Positions 39,805-48,900 are shown, counted from the stretch's first letter. The stretch: 64,000 nucleotides of DNA from Prevotella sp. (GCA_017618275.1 JAFZUS010000004.1:93575-157574), one strand, 5' to 3'. The notes: generated from the sequence alone by a model not told the origin. Made by a program: numbers and translations.

Positions 39805-40964
39805 TTATGAAACGTATCGTAACCCTTAGCCTTATGGCTATTGCCTGCCTCTCGATGCAGGCACAAGAAAAGAATAATGTTGTGTTTTTGGCAAAAAGCG
39901 CCGGATACTGGATGGCGACGCCTTCGGCTGCCTATGACAAGAAGGCCAAGAAGTCGATTGCCGTCTGGCCCAGAACCGAGAAGGACGACTGGTTTGAACT
40001 CTCTGACTTAGTGCTTGATAACGTGCCCACTATCGATAATCTGAACGATCTGTTCCCTGAACTGATCGATCCCTCATCAGAGGATTATCAATATTCGCCC
40101 ATGCCTTGGCTATTGACCGAGGAGAACGGTGAGACCGTGCTGCATTGCTATCTCCGCATGCCTGCTGACGTTGTGTCTAACTTCTGGCTGACTGACGAAG
40201 AAGGCTGCTTGCTCGACAAGGAGACCGGCATCAGTTATCGTGCCCGTCGCACAGAGCCCGACTGCTATTACAAGCGCTTTTCCTTCAAGGGTAAGAAGGG
40301 GGATGTGGTCGATTTCAAGATCTTCTTCCCCAAACTGCCTGAGACTACAAAGAAGGTTGCTATCTACGGTGTGCCCAACTGGCAGCTGAGAGGTGCCGAG
40401 GTCCCTATCCCACGAGGAGAATGGCTCCAGGCTCGTATATTTGAGAATAACTACGACAACGCTCCTGAATTCCATCATCCGACCCTCGTCACAGAGGCCA
40501 AGGACTACGACAAGGACAATTTCTTCACCTGGTCGGAATACAAGAATGCCCACCTCATCAAGCCCGTCCAGGAAGGTACGATGGCCATGTGGCTGACCCC
40601 TCAGGCCACCTATGTCGCTATTGCCACAGAGATGAACTGGCGCCGTGAGTATTTCGGTCGTGGCGGCAACACCATCCTCATCGACAAGTCGGGCCACCAG
40701 TATAAGTGCAATGGTGTGCTGGACTATCCTGACGATAAATTGTTCTGGGTGCAGGGCATGTCTGGTGACTACTTTGCCATGGTCCTGATTTTCGAGCCGC
40801 TGCCCCTTAATCTCGATACTATCACCTATATCGTCCCTGAGGGTGAGCCGTTCAAGGCTAATTTTGCAAGTTGGAGTGGCGAAGTAAAGCCAGACCTCAG
40901 CATCAAGGAACTGCGCGACAATCAGAAATTGTTCGAATACTTCCCTCGAAAGGTTGTTGAATAA
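39801..40964 (+). CDS. Secreted protein of unknown function
   Basis: 387 residues; the start overlaps the anti-sigma gene by 4 bp (ATGA; a second ATG lies at 39807). A signal peptide ends SMQAQ. The mature part is rich in Trp and Tyr (GYWMATPSAAY, NWQLRGAEVP, GEWLQARIF) and looks beta-rich, but I do not recognise the family. Coupling to the sigma/anti-sigma pair suggests it is part of the same regulatory unit, perhaps sensing or target protein; that is inference. Confidence 0.78.
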   Translation: MIMKRIVTLSLMAIACLSMQAQEKNNVVFLAKSAGYWMATPSAAYDKKAKKSIAVWPRTEKDDWFELSDLVLDNVPTIDNLNDLFPELIDPSSEDYQYSPMPWLLTEENGETVLHCYLRMPADVVSNFWLTDEEGCLLDKETGISYRARRTEPDCYYKRFSFKGKKGDVVDFKIFFPKLPETTKKVAIYGVPNWQLRGAEVPIPRGEWLQARIFENNYDNAPEFHHPTLVTEAKDYDKDNFFTWSEYKNAHLIKPVQEGTMAMWLTPQATYVAIATEMNWRREYFGRGGNTILIDKSGHQYKCNGVLDYPDDKLFWVQGMSGDYFAMVLIFEPLPLNLDTITYIVPEGEPFKANFASWSGEVKPDLSIKELRDNQKLFEYFPRKVVE

Positions 40965-40970
40965 AAGAAA

Positions 40971-41013
40971 AACACAATCATCCCCGCCAATCGGCGGGGA
41001 TGATTGTTGTTTA
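40971..41013. terminator. Bidirectional terminator between convergent genes
   Basis: AATCATCCCCGCC-AATC-GGCGGGGATGATT, with A-rich and T-rich flanks on the two sides. It serves the sigma operon from the left and mrp from the right, whose stop codon overlaps it. Confidence 0.9.
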
Positions 41014-42129
41014 TTTGGTACCGACGATTTTGGTGGCGGGCTGCTCCTTGTTGCGGCGGTTGACGACGGTGACAACGGCCTGGGCAAGGTTGATGAAGGC
41101 TAGACCCGTGGCGGTGTCGCTGTTGAGGGCGGCAGGAGTGCCTGCGTCGCCGTTGTCGCAGATGCTCTGCACGAGGGGAATCTGTGCCAACAGGGGGACA
41201 TCCATCTCCTGAGCGAGTTGCTTGCAGCCTTCGCGGCCAAAGATATAGTATTTGTTCTCTGGCAGTTCAGCAGGGGTGAACCACGCCATATTTTCAATCA
41301 GTCCGAGGATAGGCACGTTGACCTTCTCGTTGCGGTACATGTCAATGCCTTTGCGCGCATCAGCGAGGGCCACCTGCTGGGGTGTGCTGACGATGACGGC
41401 ACCTGTGATGGGGAGTGTCTGCAACAGCGTCAGGTGTATGTCGCTGGTGCCCGGCGGGGTGTCGAGGATGAAGTAGTCGAGTTCGCCCCAGTCGGCATCG
41501 GCGATGAGTTGCTTCAGCGCACTCGTGGCCATACCACCTCGCCAGAGGGTGGCGGTGGTGGGAGAGACGAAGAAGCCGATGCTGAGGAGTTTGACACCGT
41601 ATTTCTCGATGGGACAGATGAGGTCGCGCCCGTCTTTATGGATGGCATAGGGACGCTCATCCTCCACATCGAACATCTTGGGCATCGACGGGCCGAAGAT
41701 GTCGGTGTCGAGCAGGCCTACCTTATACCCAAGACGGGCGAGGGCGATGGCGAGGTTGGCAGAGACAGTGCTCTTGCCGACGCCTCCCTTGCCGCTGCTC
41801 ACGGCGATGATGTTCTTGACACCTGGCAACATCTGACCCACTTCGGGGCGGGGAGCCGTCTTGAACTCGGTGATGATCTCCACCTCGACATCCTGACCGC
41901 AATGGTATTTGATGGCGGCTTCGGCGGCCTTGACGGTGGAGCGCAGGAAGGGATCGGTATCACGGGGGAACTCCAGCACGACTTTCACGTGCCAGGGCTC
42001 TCCCTCTTTGGCGGGAGCGGCTACGGTGGGCGTGTCGGCCACCATCCCGCTCTCCACAAGGTTCTTTTTTGTGCCGGCATACGTCACCGTTGCCAGCGCA
42101 TCCATAATCAGTTTCGGATAGAGTGTCAT
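41011..42129 (-). CDS. mrp: Mrp/NBP35-family iron-sulfur carrier ATPase
   Basis: 372 residues. The N-terminal MIP18/FeS-assembly domain (about 1-90) is followed by the deviant Walker A SSGKGGVGKSTVSANLA (about 111-127) and the rest of the NTPase domain (LLDTDIFGPSMPKMF, DTPPGTSDIHL). The protein carries Fe-S clusters to target enzymes in the cytoplasm. The usual C-terminal CxxC pair is not seen; the C terminus instead reads QAVVTVVNRRNKEQPATKIVG. It is the last gene of the ilvE-to-mrp series, one base after the LRR gene. Confidence 0.93.
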   Translation of the reverse strand: MTLYPKLIMDALATVTYAGTKKNLVESGMVADTPTVAAPAKEGEPWHVKVVLEFPRDTDPFLRSTVKAAEAAIKYHCGQDVEVEIITEFKTAPRPEVGQMLPGVKNIIAVSSGKGGVGKSTVSANLAIALARLGYKVGLLDTDIFGPSMPKMFDVEDERPYAIHKDGRDLICPIEKYGVKLLSIGFFVSPTTATLWRGGMATSALKQLIADADWGELDYFILDTPPGTSDIHLTLLQTLPITGAVIVSTPQQVALADARKGIDMYRNEKVNVPILGLIENMAWFTPAELPENKYYIFGREGCKQLAQEMDVPLLAQIPLVQSICDNGDAGTPAALNSDTATGLAFINLAQAVVTVVNRRNKEQPATKIVGTK

Positions 42130-42130
42130 C

Positions 42131-43867
42131 TTATTCCTTCTCTTTCAGCACATAGACCTTCACCCATTCCTTGTTGGCCATGTAGAGCGTCTTGCTGTTC
42201 TTGGGCAACCAGAACGAACAACTGACCACATCCTTGAAGGTGCTCTTGGAGATGGCTGGCGGGGTGGGAGAGTTGAGGATGACGTCGCGCAGGCTCGGAC
42301 ACTTGGCGAAAGCCTCGCCGCCAATCTTCTTCAGGGCTACGGGGAGTTCGACCTTGGCCAGCATCGTACACTCTAAGAAAGCGTCGCTGCCGATGCTCGT
42401 CACGGCGATGGGCAGTTTGATGCTCTGCAGAGAAGCACATTTCTCGAAGGCATCGTCGCCAATGGCGGTCAGGGCTGCAGGCAGTTCGATGCTTTGCAGC
42501 GAAGTACACTCCTGGAAGGCCTTCGTGCCAATCTTCTTCACGGAGGCGGGCAGGGTGATGCTACGCAGGGTATTGCAGCGGTAGAAGGTCTTGTTGTCGA
42601 TTTCCTGTATCATACCGTTGATGGCAACACTGTCGAGAGTGGAGCATCCTTCAAAGGCACTGCTGCCGATGCTCTTGACCATATTGGGGATGATGGCCTG
42701 ATGGAGACTGCTGCACTCCTGGAAGGCTTCAGAACCGATCTTAGTCAGGGATGACGGAAATTCTATCTCAGTCAGGCTCTGGCACTTTTCGAAGGCGCTG
42801 TTGCCGATTTCCTTGATGGTTGCGGGCAGGGTGACGTCGGTGAGGGTGGTGCAGCCGTAGAAGGTGTTGGAGTTGATCTCGTCGATGGTGCCCTGGATGT
42901 TGACGGTGGTAAGGGCGGCGCAGTTCTTGAACACGCCGCTACCGAGTTTCGAGAGTTTCTCGAGGGTGACACCGACAAGACTCTTGCAGTCCTCGAAGGC
43001 ATTGCTGCCTATCTTGCTGACATTGCCCATCTCTACGGCGGTGAGTCTCGTACAGTCCTCGAAGGCGGAGTTGCCGATTTCGTTGCAGTCTTCAGGCAAC
43101 TCGAGGGTGGGGATACTCTTGCAGTCGCGGAAAGCGTCGTTGCCGATGGATTTCACGCTCTCTGGCAGAGTCACAGTGGTGAGACTCTCGCAGCCCTTGA
43201 AGGTGGCGTTGTTTATCTTCTTGACCTTGCCGATGATATTGGCGGTGACGAGGGCCTTACAGCCATTGAAGGCCTGATTACCAAGTTCGTTCACGTTTTC
43301 AGGAATCTCGATGGCGGCGAGGGCCTTGCAGTTCTCGAAAGCCTCGTTGCCGATGGTGGTGACTCCCCTGGGGATGGAGATGGCGGCTAATGCCTCGCAA
43401 CCCTGGAAGGCCTGGTCGCCGATGGCGGTGACGCTCTCAGGGATGTTTATCTCTGGCAGCGATGAACAGCCTTCGAAGCAGTTCTTGCTGATGGCGGTGA
43501 TGCCTCTTGGCAGAGTGACTCTCAGCAGTTGCTTGGCTCCTGAGAAGAGTCCGTTAGGCAGAGTGGTGGTGCCCAGGGCCGCCTTGCCCTCTGTGAAGAT
43601 GGCTTCGGAGAGGTCGATGCTGGTGACAACACACTCGCCTTTTTTCTCGTTGGCCTTCGAACGGTTGACAATCTGCTGAAGCAGTTTGACATCCGCGCTG
43701 TTGAGCGGGCCGCTGACCTTCAACTCAGAGATTTTGAACATCTCTTCTTTCTGGATCTGCTTCGCGAGCAGTCCGACGGAATCCACCGTTACGTTTTTTG
43801 AAATCTGTGCGGAGGCGGTTAAAGATGAGAAGGTGAGGAGGTAAAAAAGTAAATACTTGTTTGTCAT
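42131..43867 (-). CDS. BspA-type leucine-rich repeat surface protein
   Basis: 578 residues: signal peptide ending ASAQ, then an N-terminal segment and about 18 LRR_5 repeats of 23 residues (for example IPESVTAIGDQAFQGCEALAAIS), ending near SPTPPAISKSTFKDVVSC. LRR_5/BspA proteins are exported and bind host or microbial surfaces in Bacteroidetes. Its place between trmB and mrp is odd for a surface protein. The h-region of the signal peptide (YLLFYLLTFSSLTA) is encoded by a GGTAAAAA/GGTGAGAA repeat at 43821-43855. Confidence 0.9.
   Translation of the reverse strand: MTNKYLLFYLLTFSSLTASAQISKNVTVDSVGLLAKQIQKEEMFKISELKVSGPLNSADVKLLQQIVNRSKANEKKGECVVTSIDLSEAIFTEGKAALGTTTLPNGLFSGAKQLLRVTLPRGITAISKNCFEGCSSLPEINIPESVTAIGDQAFQGCEALAAISIPRGVTTIGNEAFENCKALAAIEIPENVNELGNQAFNGCKALVTANIIGKVKKINNATFKGCESLTTVTLPESVKSIGNDAFRDCKSIPTLELPEDCNEIGNSAFEDCTRLTAVEMGNVSKIGSNAFEDCKSLVGVTLEKLSKLGSGVFKNCAALTTVNIQGTIDEINSNTFYGCTTLTDVTLPATIKEIGNSAFEKCQSLTEIEFPSSLTKIGSEAFQECSSLHQAIIPNMVKSIGSSAFEGCSTLDSVAINGMIQEIDNKTFYRCNTLRSITLPASVKKIGTKAFQECTSLQSIELPAALTAIGDDAFEKCASLQSIKLPIAVTSIGSDAFLECTMLAKVELPVALKKIGGEAFAKCPSLRDVILNSPTPPAISKSTFKDVVSCSFWLPKNSKTLYMANKEWVKVYVLKEKE
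43821..43855 (-). repeat. GGTGAGAA/GGTAAAAA repeat encoding part of a signal peptide
   Basis: The same sequence family as the spacers at 28018, 29671 and 30684, here read on the opposite strand, where it encodes the hydrophobic core FYLLTFSSL. Confidence 0.7.
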
Positions 43868-43890
43868 AATCTTATCTTGTTAATGTTGTT

Positions 43891-44736
43891 TTATTTTGCT
43901 TTGTCGAGGCTGCTGCGCTTGGTACGGTGGTAGGAGCGGTAGTCGTCGAGTTCAATCTCGACATCGGGCTCCTCTAAGGTGCCCTCGCGAGGCAGTTGCC
44001 ATTTCATATACTTGATGTTTAGTCCGCGGGCAATCCACATCGACTCGTAGTAGGTCTGAATCGAGAGCACCTTGGGGTCAAGATTGCTTGGGATTTCGCT
44101 GGGCGATGCTAGGGCTTTCCTAGGATCACCTAGGTTTCCCCTAGGATTTCCTAGGTTTTCCCTAGGATTGCCTAGGTGATAAAGATCCTCTGTCCTAAAT
44201 AGCAGTGGAAGATGGTTCTTCTCTACCATATACGTAGTATAGGTAAAGAGGAAATTTGAGTCGGTCTTGAGGTGGATGATGCCGCCATCGATGAGGAATT
44301 TACGATAGCGCGCCATGAAATAAGTTGACGTGAGGCGCTTACGGGGATTCTTCATCTGGGGGTCGCTGAAGGTGAGCCAGATTTCCTGCACCTCGTCTTC
44401 AGCGAAGAAACGTTCGATGATCTCGATGTTCGTGCGGAGGAAGGCCACGTTTTTCAACCCTTCGGTGAGGGCCTGGGTGGCTCCTGTCCACATACGGGCA
44501 CCCTTGATGTCGACGCCGATGAAATTGATGTCTGGGTAGAGTTTGGCGAGTCCTACGGTGTATTCGCCCTTGCCACAGCCGAGTTCGAGCACGATGGGAT
44601 GGTCATTGTGAAAGTACCGCTCGTGCCAGTGACCCTGCATCTCAAAGGGCACGTGTTCCACTACCGAATAAGGGTACTGGAACACGTTCTCGTAGGTCTC
44701 CATGTCGGCGAATTTCGCCAGTTTGCCTTTGCCCAT
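43891..44736 (-). CDS. trmB: tRNA (guanine-N7)-methyltransferase with repeat insert
   Basis: 281 residues. The SAM-binding motif [16 protein letters not shown], then [16 protein letters not shown], and the tRNA-site motif [16 protein letters not shown] identify TrmB, which makes m7G46 in tRNA. The C-terminal third carries an extra stretch, [18 protein letters not shown], built of seven-residue units encoded by a CCTAGG array (44119-44176). Family members lack this segment, so it is an in-frame insertion in a loop. It sits 3 bp after the DUF975 gene. Confidence 0.94.
   Translation of the reverse strand: MGKGKLAKFADMETYENVFQYPYSVVEHVPFEMQGHWHERYFHNDHPIVLELGCGKGEYTVGLAKLYPDINFIGVDIKGARMWTGATQALTEGLKNVAFLRTNIEIIERFFAEDEVQEIWLTFSDPQMKNPRKRLTSTYFMARYRKFLIDGGIIHLKTDSNFLFTYTTYMVEKNHLPLLFRTEDLYHLGNPRENLGNPRGNLGDPRKALASPSEIPSNLDPKVLSIQTYYESMWIARGLNIKYMKWQLPREGTLEEPDVEIELDDYRSYHRTKRSSLDKAK
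44119..44176 (-). repeat. Six CCTAGG sites spaced 10 and 11 bp inside trmB
   Basis: CCTAGG begins at 44119, 44129, 44140, 44150, 44161 and 44171. The alternating 10/11 spacing makes 21-bp units, equal to seven codons and to two helical turns. Confidence 0.9.
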
Positions 44737-44739
44737 GTA

Positions 44740-45372
44740 TTAAATAACTTCTGACACTTCAGGCTTCTCTGCCTTCAGGTCCTCATAGACGTGAGCCAAG
44801 GCGGATTGCATGTAGGGGTACAGCAGGAGGAATCCGATACCGAGGGTCAAACAGGACAGGATGATCCAGCCAAGGAAACTGAGGAACAGGTAGAAGAGTT
44901 CTGCCTTGTGGCCATCGGTCATCTTCCAACTCTTCATCATGGCATCGAGGGCACTAATCTTAGGATCGTCCTTCAGGATGAAGTCTGTCATGAGCAGGCC
45001 TGTAGTCAAAATGATGCCAGGGACAATCAGCAGGCAGAAACCGATCACTATGGCGATAGTCACCAGAAACTCTGCCAGGAAGATGCGCAGGAAGTCCTTG
45101 TAACCGTCGAAGAGATGCCAATAACTCAGATCATCATTGCGGATGAGACGGAGGAAATAGATGGCGAAACCCCAGTTCAATGGCAGACAGATGAGTGTCC
45201 AGATACCAGAGGTACTGTAACTCATGACCATATTGTTACCCATGGGGGCGGTTATTGTCCAGTCAATACCCATGGTGATGATGAGGTAGATAAGCGTGGC
45301 AATAGCACCTTTTCCCCACTTGCCCTCCAAACTGGCGAGGGCTCTGTTTTTGTAATCTTGATTTGTTCCCAT
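44740..45372 (-). CDS. DUF975-family integral membrane protein
   Basis: 210 residues with about five helices. The family start (NRALASLEGKWGKGAIATLIYLIITMG) and the amphipathic KISALDAMMKSWKMTDGHKAELFYL segment fit DUF975. Function unknown; lies between ilvE (26 bp) and trmB (3 bp) on the same strand. Confidence 0.85.
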   Translation of the reverse strand: MGTNQDYKNRALASLEGKWGKGAIATLIYLIITMGIDWTITAPMGNNMVMSYSTSGIWTLICLPLNWGFAIYFLRLIRNDDLSYWHLFDGYKDFLRIFLAEFLVTIAIVIGFCLLIVPGIILTTGLLMTDFILKDDPKISALDAMMKSWKMTDGHKAELFYLFLSFLGWIILSCLTLGIGFLLLYPYMQSALAHVYEDLKAEKPEVSEVI

Positions 45373-45398
45373 AATGGTTCTTGTTTGATTGTTGGTTA

Positions 45399-46415
45399 TT
45401 ATTCAATGACTACTGTTGTCCAACCGTGCTTGTCCTCGATCTCGCCATACTGGATACCACGCAGGGTGTCGAAGAGTTTCTTCGACATAGGACCTGGCTT
45501 CTCACCGAAGGAGTAGCGCTTGCCTGTGTCGAGGTCGTCGATATAAGAAATAGGTGAGATGACGGCGGCTGTTCCACAGGCACCTGCCTCCTCGAAGGTC
45601 TCGAGTTCCTCTTCAGGAATAGGACGGCGCTCCACCTTCATACCCAGATCCTCAGCCACCTGCATCAACGACTTGTTGGTGATAGAGGGCAGGATAGAGG
45701 TCGATTTCGGCGTGATATAGGTATTGTTCTTGATGCCGAAGAAGTTGGCAGCACCACACTCGTCCATGTATTTCTTCTCTTTGGCGTCGAGATAGAACTC
45801 GCAGGCGTAGCCCTTCTCGTGGGCCAGGTTGTTGGCGAACAAAGAGGCTGCGTAGTTACCACCTACCTTATATTTACCTGTACCGAGAGGAGCAGAACGG
45901 TCGTAATCGCGGATAATCACGTAGGGATTGGCAGCGAAGCCACCCTTGAAATACGGGCCTACTGGTGTTACGAAAATCAGGAAACAATACTCCTTGGCGG
46001 GATGCACACCTACCTGGGCACTTGTACCGATGAGCAGCGGACGGATATAGAGCGTAGCACCGCTCTCGTAGGTGGGAATCCACTCCTGATTCAGGCGGAC
46101 CACCTTCTTCACCATTTCAGTAAACAGTTCTGTGCTGACCTCAGGCATCATGATACCACGACAGGTGCTCTGCAGACGGGCGGCATTCTCATCGACACGG
46201 AAGATGCGTACCTTGCCGTCAGGACAACGATAGGCTTTCAGACCCTCGAAAGCCTCCTGACCGTAGTGCAGACAGGTTGCAGCCATGTGCAGGTTCAGAT
46301 ACTCGTCGGAGCAAACTTCTATCTCGCCCCATTTGCCGTCGCGATAATAGCAACGTACGTTGTAGTCGGTCTTCATGTAGCCAAAAGACAGGCTACCCCA
46401 ATCTAAATTCTTCAT
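45399..46415 (-). CDS. ilvE: Branched-chain amino acid aminotransferase
   Basis: 338 residues, class IV fold. The PLP Lys is probably Lys183 in GTGKYKVGGNYAAS; other landmarks are GQEAFEGLKAYR, ESGATLYIRPLLIGT and EEAGACGTAAVISP. It moves amino groups between glutamate and the keto acids of Leu, Ile and Val in the cytoplasm. First gene of the minus-strand series reaching to mrp. Confidence 0.96.
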   Translation of the reverse strand: MKNLDWGSLSFGYMKTDYNVRCYYRDGKWGEIEVCSDEYLNLHMAATCLHYGQEAFEGLKAYRCPDGKVRIFRVDENAARLQSTCRGIMMPEVSTELFTEMVKKVVRLNQEWIPTYESGATLYIRPLLIGTSAQVGVHPAKEYCFLIFVTPVGPYFKGGFAANPYVIIRDYDRSAPLGTGKYKVGGNYAASLFANNLAHEKGYACEFYLDAKEKKYMDECGAANFFGIKNNTYITPKSTSILPSITNKSLMQVAEDLGMKVERRPIPEEELETFEEAGACGTAAVISPISYIDDLDTGKRYSFGEKPGPMSKKLFDTLRGIQYGEIEDKHGWTTVVIE

Positions 46416-46451
46416 ATTACTATTTTTACGTTAAAGTTTCAATTTTGCTTG

Positions 46452-46482
46452 CAAAAGTAAACAAATTCTTGCTTTCAAGCAA
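46452..46482 (-). promoter_or_regulatory. Promoter of the ilvE-mrp series
   Basis: TTGC (46482-46479), about 19 bp, TACTTTTG (46459-46452), 37 bp before the ATG. Confidence 0.6.
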
Positions 46483-46520
46483 CAATTTCCCTCGAAAAAA
46501 CGCTTTTTCATCCCCTTTTC

Positions 46521-46551
46521 TTGTCTATTTGCATGGAAAATGCTATCTTTG
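46521..46551 (+). promoter_or_regulatory. Promoter of the small outer-membrane protein gene
   Basis: TTG at 46521, 20 bp, TATCTTTG at 46544-46551, 38 bp before the ATG. Divergent from the ilvE promoter. Confidence 0.65.
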
Positions 46552-46588
46552 CAGCAGTTTTTAACATTATTAATCAAAGTAAGGAAAA

Positions 46589-47296
46589 ATGAAGAAACTA
46601 CTTTTATTGGCATTCCTGACTGTCGGAATGACGGCTCATGCCGAAACGTTTACTGAAAATGATGACGTCAATACTAATGACGGTGGCATCAAATTGGGTC
46701 AGGGAAAGGACGAAGATGACAACTGGACGTTGCACTTTGCTGTGGGTGTTGACATCCCTGTCAGTACCAAAGGCTTGGATTTCGCCCCGTTCCGTTCTTG
46801 GGAAATCAATTTGACGGTTGCGCAGTATGACTGGACTCCGAAGAATTCAAAGACCACTCTTTCTGCCGGTTTAGGACTCGACTGGCGTAACTACACGCTG
46901 AGCGGACATGATAAGATGTTTGTTAAGACTAACGACTTAGTCGGTGTCATTGACCGTGACGGAAAGTTGTCAGAACTTTCTTCTCGCGTTCATACGCAAA
47001 GTCTTTCCATGCCTTTGCTTATCAAGCAGAGATTTGGCAAGAACTTTGCCATCTCTCTGGGTGCTCAGTTGAATTGGAACTACTATGCCCGTCTGAGTAA
47101 CTACTATGAGGTGGATGATCACGAGATAGACGATCAGACGAAGAAGATTGGTGAGCGTCCCTTCACGGTCGATGTGCTGGGTATCGTGCATATTGCCAAG
47201 GGCTTCGGTATCTACTGTAAGTATTCGCCGATGAGTGTGCTGAAGAAGGACAAGGGTCCTGATTTCAAGTCACTTGCCGTGGGCTTCTACTTCTAA
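46589..47296 (+). CDS. Small outer-membrane beta-barrel protein
   Basis: 235 residues: signal peptide MKKLLLLAFLTVGMTAHA, an acidic Asp/Asn-rich N terminus, then alternating strands (TLHFAVGVDIPVS, WEINLTVAQYDWT, TTLSAGLGLDWRNYTL) ending in LAVGFYF, with the aromatic end typical of outer-membrane barrels. Resembles the porin-family PF13568-like proteins of Bacteroidetes. No ligand can be guessed. Converges on xseB with a 3-bp gap and no separate terminator. Confidence 0.82.
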   Translation: MKKLLLLAFLTVGMTAHAETFTENDDVNTNDGGIKLGQGKDEDDNWTLHFAVGVDIPVSTKGLDFAPFRSWEINLTVAQYDWTPKNSKTTLSAGLGLDWRNYTLSGHDKMFVKTNDLVGVIDRDGKLSELSSRVHTQSLSMPLLIKQRFGKNFAISLGAQLNWNYYARLSNYYEVDDHEIDDQTKKIGERPFTVDVLGIVHIAKGFGIYCKYSPMSVLKKDKGPDFKSLAVGFYF

Positions 47297-47299
47297 GCG

Positions 47300-47494
47300 T
47301 TACTCGCGCTCGGCCTGAATCTTTTGGATTTCCGCTTCTGTCTTGGTCAGTTTGTCCTTGCAGAACTTGATTAATCGCTGTGCTTCTTTCAGTTGCACAG
47401 CGATTTCGTCTATACTGTACTCGTCGTTTTCCATCTTGCGCACAATGTCTTGCAGTTGTGCGAAGGCTTCTTCGTATTTCTGTTCTTGATTCAT
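47300..47494 (-). CDS. xseB: Exodeoxyribonuclease VII small subunit
   Basis: 64 residues, helical hairpin with YEEAFAQLQDIVRKMENDEYSIDE, typical of XseB, which binds the large subunit to make exonuclease VII. It follows xseA after 12 bp. Confidence 0.95.
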   Translation of the reverse strand: MNQEQKYEEAFAQLQDIVRKMENDEYSIDEIAVQLKEAQRLIKFCKDKLTKTEAEIQKIQAERE

Positions 47495-47506
47495 GGGGAT
47501 GGGTAT

Positions 47507-48829
47507 TTATGGGTTTAATGGGTCTGACGGGATGACGGTAGAGCGAACGGTACCGTTGGCGAGGCGGGTCTCGATTTCGTCGCCAGGACGGAGGATGGCA
47601 GCATCGCGGATGATCTTGCCGTCTTTCATAGTCATACTGTAACCGCGCTTCAGCAACAAGGTGGGGTCGAGGCTCTTGGCCTTTTCCTCGATGAGTTGTA
47701 GACGGTGCTTTTCCGTCATTAGGCGACGGTCAAGAAGGATGGGAATCCTCTCTTCAAAAGCATTGACCTTCGACTGATGAGTGATGATGCCCTGTCTGAC
47801 AACTGCTATCAGTCGGCTGTTAAGCGCGTCGAGACGGGCTTCTTGTCTGGTCTTGACGGTGGTGAAGATATGGGGGAGCGTCTCGGCGGTGGCCGATAAC
47901 TGGGCTTTGAGTACGGACAGTTTCTGTTGGGTGTGTCCTGTGATACGGTCCTGCGCGTCGTTGATGGCATCGAGCACAGTCTTCAGATGGTCGATGAGTA
48001 GGGCGGCAGCAGCAGTTGGTGTCTTAACACGCGTGTGGCTTACCATGTCGAGGATGCTCTCATCGCGGTCGTGACCGATGCCTGTGATGATGGGCAGGGG
48101 GAAGTTGGCGACGTTCTCAGCAAGGGCCAGTGTGTCGAAGCCACTCATGTCACTCGTCGCACCACCGCCTCGGATAATCACCACGCAGTCGAAATGATCG
48201 CAGACGGCATTGATGCGGTTCAGTGCATCAATGATGCTCTGCTCCACACCCTCACCCTGCATGATGGCAGGGAAGAGATAAGACTCGAACTTGAAATTGT
48301 AGGGGTTGTCGGCCAGTTGGTTGCAGAAATCACCATAGCCTGCTGCCGTCTCGCTCGAGATGACGGCGATGCGCTGACAGAACAGGGGGAGCCGTAGTTC
48401 CTTCTGCAGGTCGAACACACCCTCGGCCTTCAGTTGGCGGATAATCTCCTGTCGCTTGCGGGCCATGTCGCCAAGGGTATAGGTGGGGTCGATGTCCGTC
48501 ACGATCCATGAGAAGCCGTAGGCCTCATGGAACTGGGCGTAGACCTTCAGCAGCACCTTCATGCCCGCATGGAGCCTTTGTCCCGTGGTGCGCTCGAAGT
48601 AGGGACGTACCAGCATCCATTTCGAGGCCCAGCATTTGGCTGAGGCTTTGGCAATGGGCGTGGCCGTCTGCTCGTCCTTCTGGATCAGTTCCATATAACA
48701 GTGGCCGCGACTCTCGCGGCACTCCGACAACTCTGCTTCTACCCAATATTCATTGGGCATCTCGCACTCGATCACCTCGCGCAGAAGGCTGTTGAGTTCG
48801 TAGAGGGTTATATGCTGGTCGCTCTTCAT
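47507..48829 (-). CDS. xseA: Exodeoxyribonuclease VII large subunit
   Basis: 440 residues. An OB-fold domain (about 8-105) is followed by the nuclease domain with RIAVISSETAAGYGDF, VVIIRGGGATSDMSGFD, PIITGIGHDRDESILDMV and KTPTAAAALLIDH, then a coiled coil and a C-terminal RGYSMTMKDGKIIRDA segment. The enzyme cuts single-stranded DNA into short pieces in repair. In series with the S8 protease upstream and xseB downstream. Confidence 0.96.
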   Translation of the reverse strand: MKSDQHITLYELNSLLREVIECEMPNEYWVEAELSECRESRGHCYMELIQKDEQTATPIAKASAKCWASKWMLVRPYFERTTGQRLHAGMKVLLKVYAQFHEAYGFSWIVTDIDPTYTLGDMARKRQEIIRQLKAEGVFDLQKELRLPLFCQRIAVISSETAAGYGDFCNQLADNPYNFKFESYLFPAIMQGEGVEQSIIDALNRINAVCDHFDCVVIIRGGGATSDMSGFDTLALAENVANFPLPIITGIGHDRDESILDMVSHTRVKTPTAAAALLIDHLKTVLDAINDAQDRITGHTQQKLSVLKAQLSATAETLPHIFTTVKTRQEARLDALNSRLIAVVRQGIITHQSKVNAFEERIPILLDRRLMTEKHRLQLIEEKAKSLDPTLLLKRGYSMTMKDGKIIRDAAILRPGDEIETRLANGTVRSTVIPSDPLNP

Positions 48830-48834
48830 TTTTT

Positions 48835-48900
48835 TCTAGGCTTTTCTAGGCTATTCTAGGCTTTCCTAGGTTTTCCTAGGATGTCCTAGGCTTGCCTAGG
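48835..48900 (-). repeat. Seven (C/T)CTAGG sites spaced exactly 10 bp
   Basis: TCTAGG at 48835, 48845 and 48855, then CCTAGG at 48865, 48875, 48885 and 48895. Fills the spacer between the protease and xseA; the same hexamer array as inside trmB. Confidence 0.9.
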
